In this document: in pieces, positions 59,922-64,000 of the stretch
Layout of the letters: each line of letters opens with the position of its first letter
Position numbering within the stretch: position 1 is the stretch's first letter
NCBI GenBank assembly: GCA_016191225.1
Contig: JACPPC010000012.1
Location: 1 to 64,000, forward strand
DNA length: 64,000 bases
Source of the DNA: Gemmatimonadota bacterium
Lineage (GTDB): Bacteria > Gemmatimonadota > Gemmatimonadetes > Gemmatimonadales > Gemmatimonadaceae
Direction of reading: 5' to 3'
Translations under genes and position numbers: made by a program
Notes under the pieces: generated by a model
Seen by the model: the letters and a program-made list of their open reading frames with translations, nothing else
Told to the model about the DNA's origin: nothing
Database searches by the model: none

Positions 59922-60770
59922 ATGACGAACTTCACGACGTACCTCACCACCACGCTCGTGCTGGCGCCCGGCACCGCCCGGGCCTCGCTCCCCCGGCGCC
60001 TGGTGGCGCTGGCCGCGGTGCTCGCGACGAGCTGCGCCGGCCCGGTGGCCGCGGCGCAGGGGCCGCTGGGGCGGCAGGTCGCCGCCATCAAGGACGGCAC
60101 CGTGCGCATGAGCTTCCGCGCCCGCCCCGGGGTGTGCGGCAACGACAACTCGAACTCGATCTCGTGGAACCGGGGCGAGTCGCGCGGCAAGGCGCGCAAC
60201 GAGTGGGAGAACGAGTGCGAGCCGGGGCCGGTGCGGGTGGCGATTGACGTGGAGGACGGGTCGCCGGTGGGCATCCGCTTCTACGTCGGTGGGCGGTGGC
60301 GCGCCGCGGGGAGCGCGACCGACCTCGGCACGGTGGGGGCCGCCGACGCCGGGAACTACTTCACGTGGCTGGCCGAGCGGTCGAACGAGCACGTGGCGAA
60401 GCAGGCGGTGCCGGTGGCGGTGATCGCCGACAGCGCGACGGTGTGGCCGGCACTGCTGCGGATCGCCAAGAGCGACGAGCGGCCGCGCGAGATCCGCAAG
60501 AACGCGGTGTTCTGGCTCGGCCAGGCGGCGAGCGACGCCACCGCCGCGCTCGACGGGCTCGCCAACGAGGACAGCGAGGACATCGAGGTGCGGAAGTCGG
60601 CGGTGTTCGCGCTCTCGCAGCGGCCGAAGGACGAGGGGGTGCCGGCGCTGCTCAAGATCGCGCGCGGCAAGGGGGACGCCCGGGTGCGCAAGCAGGCGAT
60701 CTTCTGGCTCGGGCAGAGCGGCGACACGCGGGCACTGGCGTACTTCGAGGAAGTGCTGACCAAGCGGTAG
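59922..60770 (+). CDS. second exported HEAT-repeat protein of the ECF operon
   Basis: The protein has 282 residues. The N-terminus carries a signal-like segment (RLVALAAVLATSCAGPVAAA). The middle part (about 60-150) is beta-rich with two Cys (RPGVCGNDN, WENECEPG) and resembles no named domain. The C-terminal 110 residues have three repeats of the same type as the previous protein: NAVFWLGQA, SAVFALSQR, QAIFWLGQS. The shared core shows both genes come from one repeat family. An upstream GTG (59910, overlapping the previous stop by GTGA) is an alternative start giving four more residues. Confidence 0.85.
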   Translation: MTNFTTYLTTTLVLAPGTARASLPRRLVALAAVLATSCAGPVAAAQGPLGRQVAAIKDGTVRMSFRARPGVCGNDNSNSISWNRGESRGKARNEWENECEPGPVRVAIDVEDGSPVGIRFYVGGRWRAAGSATDLGTVGAADAGNYFTWLAERSNEHVAKQAVPVAVIADSATVWPALLRIAKSDERPREIRKNAVFWLGQAASDATAALDGLANEDSEDIEVRKSAVFALSQRPKDEGVPALLKIARGKGDARVRKQAIFWLGQSGDTRALAYFEEVLTKR

Positions 60771-60819
60771 CGGGGGTCGCGCGCCGCGGGGCGCGCATGG
60801 CCCGTGCGTGGCGGGGGCG

Positions 60820-60825
60820 TACATT
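60820..60825 (+). promoter_or_regulatory. candidate -10 of the kinase-TPR gene
   Basis: TACATT, preceded by G, lies 28 bases before the GTG start. It is identical to the -10 in front of the TetR gene, but no clear -35 is seen. Confidence 0.4.
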
Positions 60826-60853
60826 CTGGCCGCCCCCATGCCCCTCCCGCGAC

Positions 60854-63240
60854 GTGACCGACCGGCTGCGCGACCAGTTGCAGGCGGCATTGGGCGACAC
60901 CTACACCCTCGAGCGCGAGCTCGGGGGTGGCGGCATGTCTCGGGTCTTCCTGGCCGAGGAGCGCGCGCTCGGCCGTCGGGTGGTGATCAAGGTGCTCGCC
61001 CCCGAGCAGGCCGCCGACGTGAGCGCCGAGCGCTTCGCGCGCGAGATCCGGCTCACCGCGCAGCTGCAGCATCCCCAGATCGTGCCGGTGCACGCGGCGG
61101 GCGAGGCGGCGGGCTTCCCGTACTACGCGATGCCGTGCGTGGAGGGGGAGTCGCTGCGCGACCACCTCGCGCGCACCGGCCCGCTCGCGGCGGGGGAGGC
61201 GATCGGCATCCTGCGCGACGTGGCCAAGGCGCTGTCGTTCGCGCACGAGCGTGGCGTCGTGCACCGCGACATCAAGCCCGGCAACGTGCTCCTCACCGGC
61301 GGGTCGGTGACGGTGGCCGACTTCGGCATCGGCAAGCCGCTGGCGATGTCGGCCACGGGGGCCGCCTCGCCGGAGACGCTCACGCAGCGCGGCCTCGCCC
61401 TCGGCACGCCGGCCTACATGGCCCCCGAGCAGGCGACCGGCGATCCCACCACCGACCACCGCGCCGACCTGTACGCCCTCGGCGCGCTCGCCTACGAGAT
61501 GCCCACCGGCGCACCGCCGTTCGCCGGGCGGTCGATGCACGAGACGACCGCCGCGCACCTCTCCACGCCGGTGCCGCCGATCGCCGGCCGCGTCCCGACC
61601 TGCCGCCGGCCCTCGCCGACCTGGTGATGCGGTTCCTGGCCAAGGACCCGGCGGCGCGGCCGCAGTCGGCCGCGGAGGTGTCGCGGGCGCTCGAGGCGAT
61701 CGCGGTGTCACGGGCGTCGCGTGGGGCGGGATCGCTGGCGTCGCTGCCGGCGTTCGCGCGAAGCCGGCCCGCGGCCGCGCACTGGTGGCGGCGATCGCGC
61801 TCTCGCTCGTGGCGTGGGCCATGGTGCGCGCGCGCGGCGGCGGGAGCGCAACCGACGCGGAGCCGGCGGGACGGTCGGTCGCCGTGCTGCCCTGCACCAA
61901 CGTGGACGGCGACACCACCGCCGAGTACTTCGTGGACGGGATCACCGGCGAACTGATCGGGCGGCTGGCGCAGGTGCCGTCGCTGCGGGTGACGCCGCGG
62001 GCCTCGGCGTTCTCGCTGCGCGGCAAGGGACTGGAGCTCGCCGAGATCGGCCGCCGGCTCAAGGTCGGCACGGTGATCGAGTGCACGATCCGGCGGCTCG
62101 GGCCGAGCGTGCGGGTGACGGCGGAGCTGGTGGACCTGGCGAACGAGCGCACCCTGTGGGCGGGCACCTACGACGGCGCGCTGTCGGGCGTGGTGGCGGT
62201 GCAGGACTCGATCGCCCGCGCGGTGACGGCCGCGCTCCGCCTGCGGCTCACGCAGCGCGGCCGCGCCCGGCCCCACCACCGACACCGCGACGTACCTGCT
62301 GTACCTCAAGGGGCGCTACTTCTGGAACCAGCGCACCCCGTCGACGATGCGGCGCGGGATCGCGTTCCTCGAGGAGGCGATCGCGCGCGACGGGCAGTTG
62401 GCGCCGGCGTGGGCCGAGCTGGCGAGCGCGCTGAGCCTCGCGCCGGCCTTTGGCGACAGCGCGCCGAGCGAGGTGCTGACGCGGGCGCGGGAGGCGGCGC
62501 AGCGCGCGATCGCGCTCGACGGGACGCTGGGGCAGGCGCACGTGGCGCTGGGGATCATCAACACCTTCTACGACGGCGCGTGGGACGAGGCCCTGTCGCA
62601 CTTCAGCGCCGCCACCCGGCTCAACCCGGGCGACGCGAACGCCAAGCTGTTCCGCACCTGGGCGCTGGTGTGCAAGGGGGAGCTCGACAGCGCGCTGGCG
62701 GCGGTGCGCGAGGCGGGGCAGCTCGACCCCTTCGCCCCGATCATCAACACGCGCGTGTCGACCGTGCTGTACTACATGCGGCGTTACGACGAGTCGGCGG
62801 CCGAGGCGCGAAAGGCGCTTGAACTCGACCCGACGAACCTGCTGGCGCGCTTCCAGCTGGGCCACACGCTCACGGCGCAGGGGAAGTACGCCGAGGCCTA
62901 CGCCGTGTATCCCGCGGACGAGGGCTCGAGATCAGGGTGGGACGAGGGTCGGCTGGGGAACGCCCTCGGGCGCGGGGGAAAGCGCGCCGAGGCGCAGGCG
63001 ATCCTGCGCCGCCTCCAGGAGCGCCGGCGCCGGACGTACGTGACGCCCGAGGCGATCGCGGCGGTGTCGGCGGGGCTGCGCGACACGAGCCGCGCGCTCG
63101 ACTGGCTCGAGCAGGCGGTGCGCGAGCACGGCTTCTACGTGGTGTTCGTGGCGGCGGAGCCGGTGTGGGACGAGCTGCACGGGCTGCCGAGGTTCCAGGC
63201 GCTGCTCAAGGCGACGCACGTGCAGGCGCCGCGGCGGTAG
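60854..63240 (+). pseudogene. Ser/Thr kinase with TolB-like and TPR regions, three frameshifts
   Basis: The kinase domain reads ELGGGGMSRVFLAEERALGR, VVIKVLAPEQ, HRDIKPGNVLL, VADFGIGKP and GTPAYMAPEQAT, but its frame ends at 61627. Restoring one base near 61590 continues PDLPPALADLVMRFLAKDPA, the usual end of the kinase domain. A second shift near 61755 leads to the TM helix (AIALSLVAWAMV) and a TolB-like segment (SVAVLPCTNVDGDTTAEYFV). A third near 62265 leads to TTDTATYLLYLKGRYFWNQR and TPR repeats (FLEEAIARDGQLAPAWAELA, ALDWLEQAVREHGFYVVFVA). The full protein would have about 795 residues. All three shifts fit single-base deletions, so errors are possible; otherwise the gene is dead. Confidence 0.85.
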
Positions 63241-63244
63241 AGGC

Positions 63245-63265
63245 GCGCCCCGCGTGCCGGGGCGC
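63245..63265. terminator. hairpin between convergent kinase-TPR and leuS genes
   Basis: GCGCCCCG and CGGGGCGC form a perfect 8-bp stem with a 5-base loop, four bases after the TPR stop and 12 bases from the leuS stop. It can serve both genes; there is no T tract. Confidence 0.5.
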
Positions 63266-63277
63266 GGCGCCGGCCCC

Positions 63278-64000
63278 TCAGACCACGAGGTTGAGCAACC
63301 GCCCCGGCACGTAGATCACCTTCTTCGCGGGGCCCGTCACGAACTTGGCGATCGACGGTTCCGCCATCGCGGCCGCGACCGCGGCCTCCTGCGAGGCGCC
63401 GGTGGCCAGCGTCACCTTGCCGCGCGTCTTCCCCTGCACCTGCACCACGCACTCCCAGGTGTCGCCGGCGAGGCGCGACGCGTCGTACGCCGGCCAGCCG
63501 CCGTCGAAGACGCTCGTGCCGTGCCCAAGCCGTTCCCAGAGCGCCTCGGCGATGTGCGGCGCGTACGGCGCGACGAGCTGCACCAGCGGCTCGACCTCGG
63601 CGCGGTGCACCGTGCGCTCGCCGGAGCGGAGGGCGTTCATGTACTCCATCATCGCCGCGATCGCGGTGTTGTAGGCGAGGGCGGGGGTGTCGTCGCCGAC
63701 CTTCTTGATGGTGGCGTGCAGCTTGCGCATCACTCCCTCGTCGGGGGTGCCGTCACGGGTGCACTCGTGCACCGAGCTCCAGAGCCGGTCGAGGAAGCGC
63801 TTGACGCCGCTGATGCCGCGGTCGCGGAAGTCGCCCCCCTCCTCGTACGGCCCGAGGAACATGAGGTAGGTGCGGAAGGCGTCGGCCCCCCACTCGTCGA
63901 AGTAGGCGTCGGGGTTGACCACGTTCCCCTTGCTCTTCGACATCTTGGCCCCCTCGCGGATGATCGTGCCGTGGGCACGGAAGCGCGTGAACGGCTCCTC
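63278..64000 (-). CDS. leuS: leucyl-tRNA synthetase, C-terminal 240 residues (cut by window edge)
   Basis: The visible part starts inside the catalytic domain just before the KMSKS loop, seen as REGAKMSKSKGNVVNPDAYF. The anticodon-binding helices (GADAFRTYLMFLGPYEEGGD, FLDRLWSSVHEC) follow, then the C-terminal domain with VEPLVQLVAPYAPHIAEALW and the end KKVIYVPGRLLNLVV. This order and the GRLLNLVV end are typical of bacterial LeuRS. The enzyme charges tRNA-Leu in the cytoplasm. The N-terminus, HIGH motif and editing domain lie outside the window. Confidence 0.95.
   Translation of the reverse strand, partial: EEPFTRFRAHGTIIREGAKMSKSKGNVVNPDAYFDEWGADAFRTYLMFLGPYEEGGDFRDRGISGVKRFLDRLWSSVHECTRDGTPDEGVMRKLHATIKKVGDDTPALAYNTAIAAMMEYMNALRSGERTVHRAEVEPLVQLVAPYAPHIAEALWERLGHGTSVFDGGWPAYDASRLAGDTWECVVQVQGKTRGKVTLATGASQEAAVAAAMAEPSIAKFVTGPAKKVIYVPGRLLNLVV

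Noticed and set aside
1-64000. tRNA or rRNA genes
   Set aside because: No cloverleaf with a GGTTCGAATCC-type arm or rRNA-like stretch was recognised by eye; a covariance search would be needed to exclude small ones.

Overview
The window is about 70% G+C and almost fully coding. No stretch without a gene is longer than about 210 bases. The gene content points to Gemmatimonadota: exported amidohydrolases and M28/M14 peptidases, many lipoproteins, kinases with TPR or PEGA output domains, bacterial Ig-like proteins, ECF sigma factors beside one-TM partner proteins, DUF4397 and DUF4412 proteins, and an arsenite methyltransferase. This assignment is inference from gene content; there is no rRNA or tRNA here to test it.

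Layout. 0-2.4 kb: the 3' end of an IS630-type transposase abutting a decayed RHS/YD-repeat gene. 2.5-12 kb: exported hydrolases (M28, amidohydrolase, penicillin-binding-protein-like serine hydrolase, PSMA-like M28B), a PolX-like protein with a degenerate polymerase site, endonuclease III and a TonB-domain lipoprotein, interspersed with copies of a short dispersed repeat. 12-15 kb: a tightly overlapping operon of an ECF sigma factor (frameshifted here), a one-TM protein ending in a glycogen-binding-like E-set domain, a small exported protein and an envelope protein that also ends in an E-set. 15-20 kb: DUF4397 lipoprotein, PQQ-type propeller lipoprotein, Tat-exported molybdenum hydroxylase pair (IorA/IorB type) and a cyclophilin. 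20.5-25.6 kb: a TetR-controlled tripartite efflux cluster (TolC, EmrA-like, EmrB-like) with clear operators and promoter. 25.7-28.1 kb: an arsenic cluster (arsR, arsM, ArsN-like acetyltransferase) with two palindromic operators.

28-33 kb: an operon of Ser/Thr kinase, TPR/Ig protein and Ig-like barrel protein, followed by a 3,248-residue lipoprotein made almost wholly of Ig-like domains, with a 3.5-kb tract of near-identical repeats. 43-49 kb: HD-domain protein, then an ECF sigma operon that continues into partner protein, Spy-like protein, TolC, MacA-like adaptor and FtsX-type permease, without its own ATPase. 49.5-55 kb: kup potassium transporter with a structured leader, DUF4412 protein and M14 peptidase. 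55-61 kb: a double-PDZ protein diverging from a third ECF sigma gene; both carry the same candidate ECF promoter, and the sigma gene is followed by its partner and two exported HEAT-repeat proteins. 61-64 kb: a kinase-TPR gene with three frameshifts, and the 3' end of leuS.

Five single-base frameshifts, all of the same sign, break otherwise well-conserved genes. Either several genes are decaying or the assembly keeps residual deletion errors; the sequence alone cannot decide. The best candidates for undescribed biology are the sigma/E-set operon, the ECF/PDZ/HEAT regulon, the giant Ig-like lipoprotein beside a kinase operon, and the kup leader.
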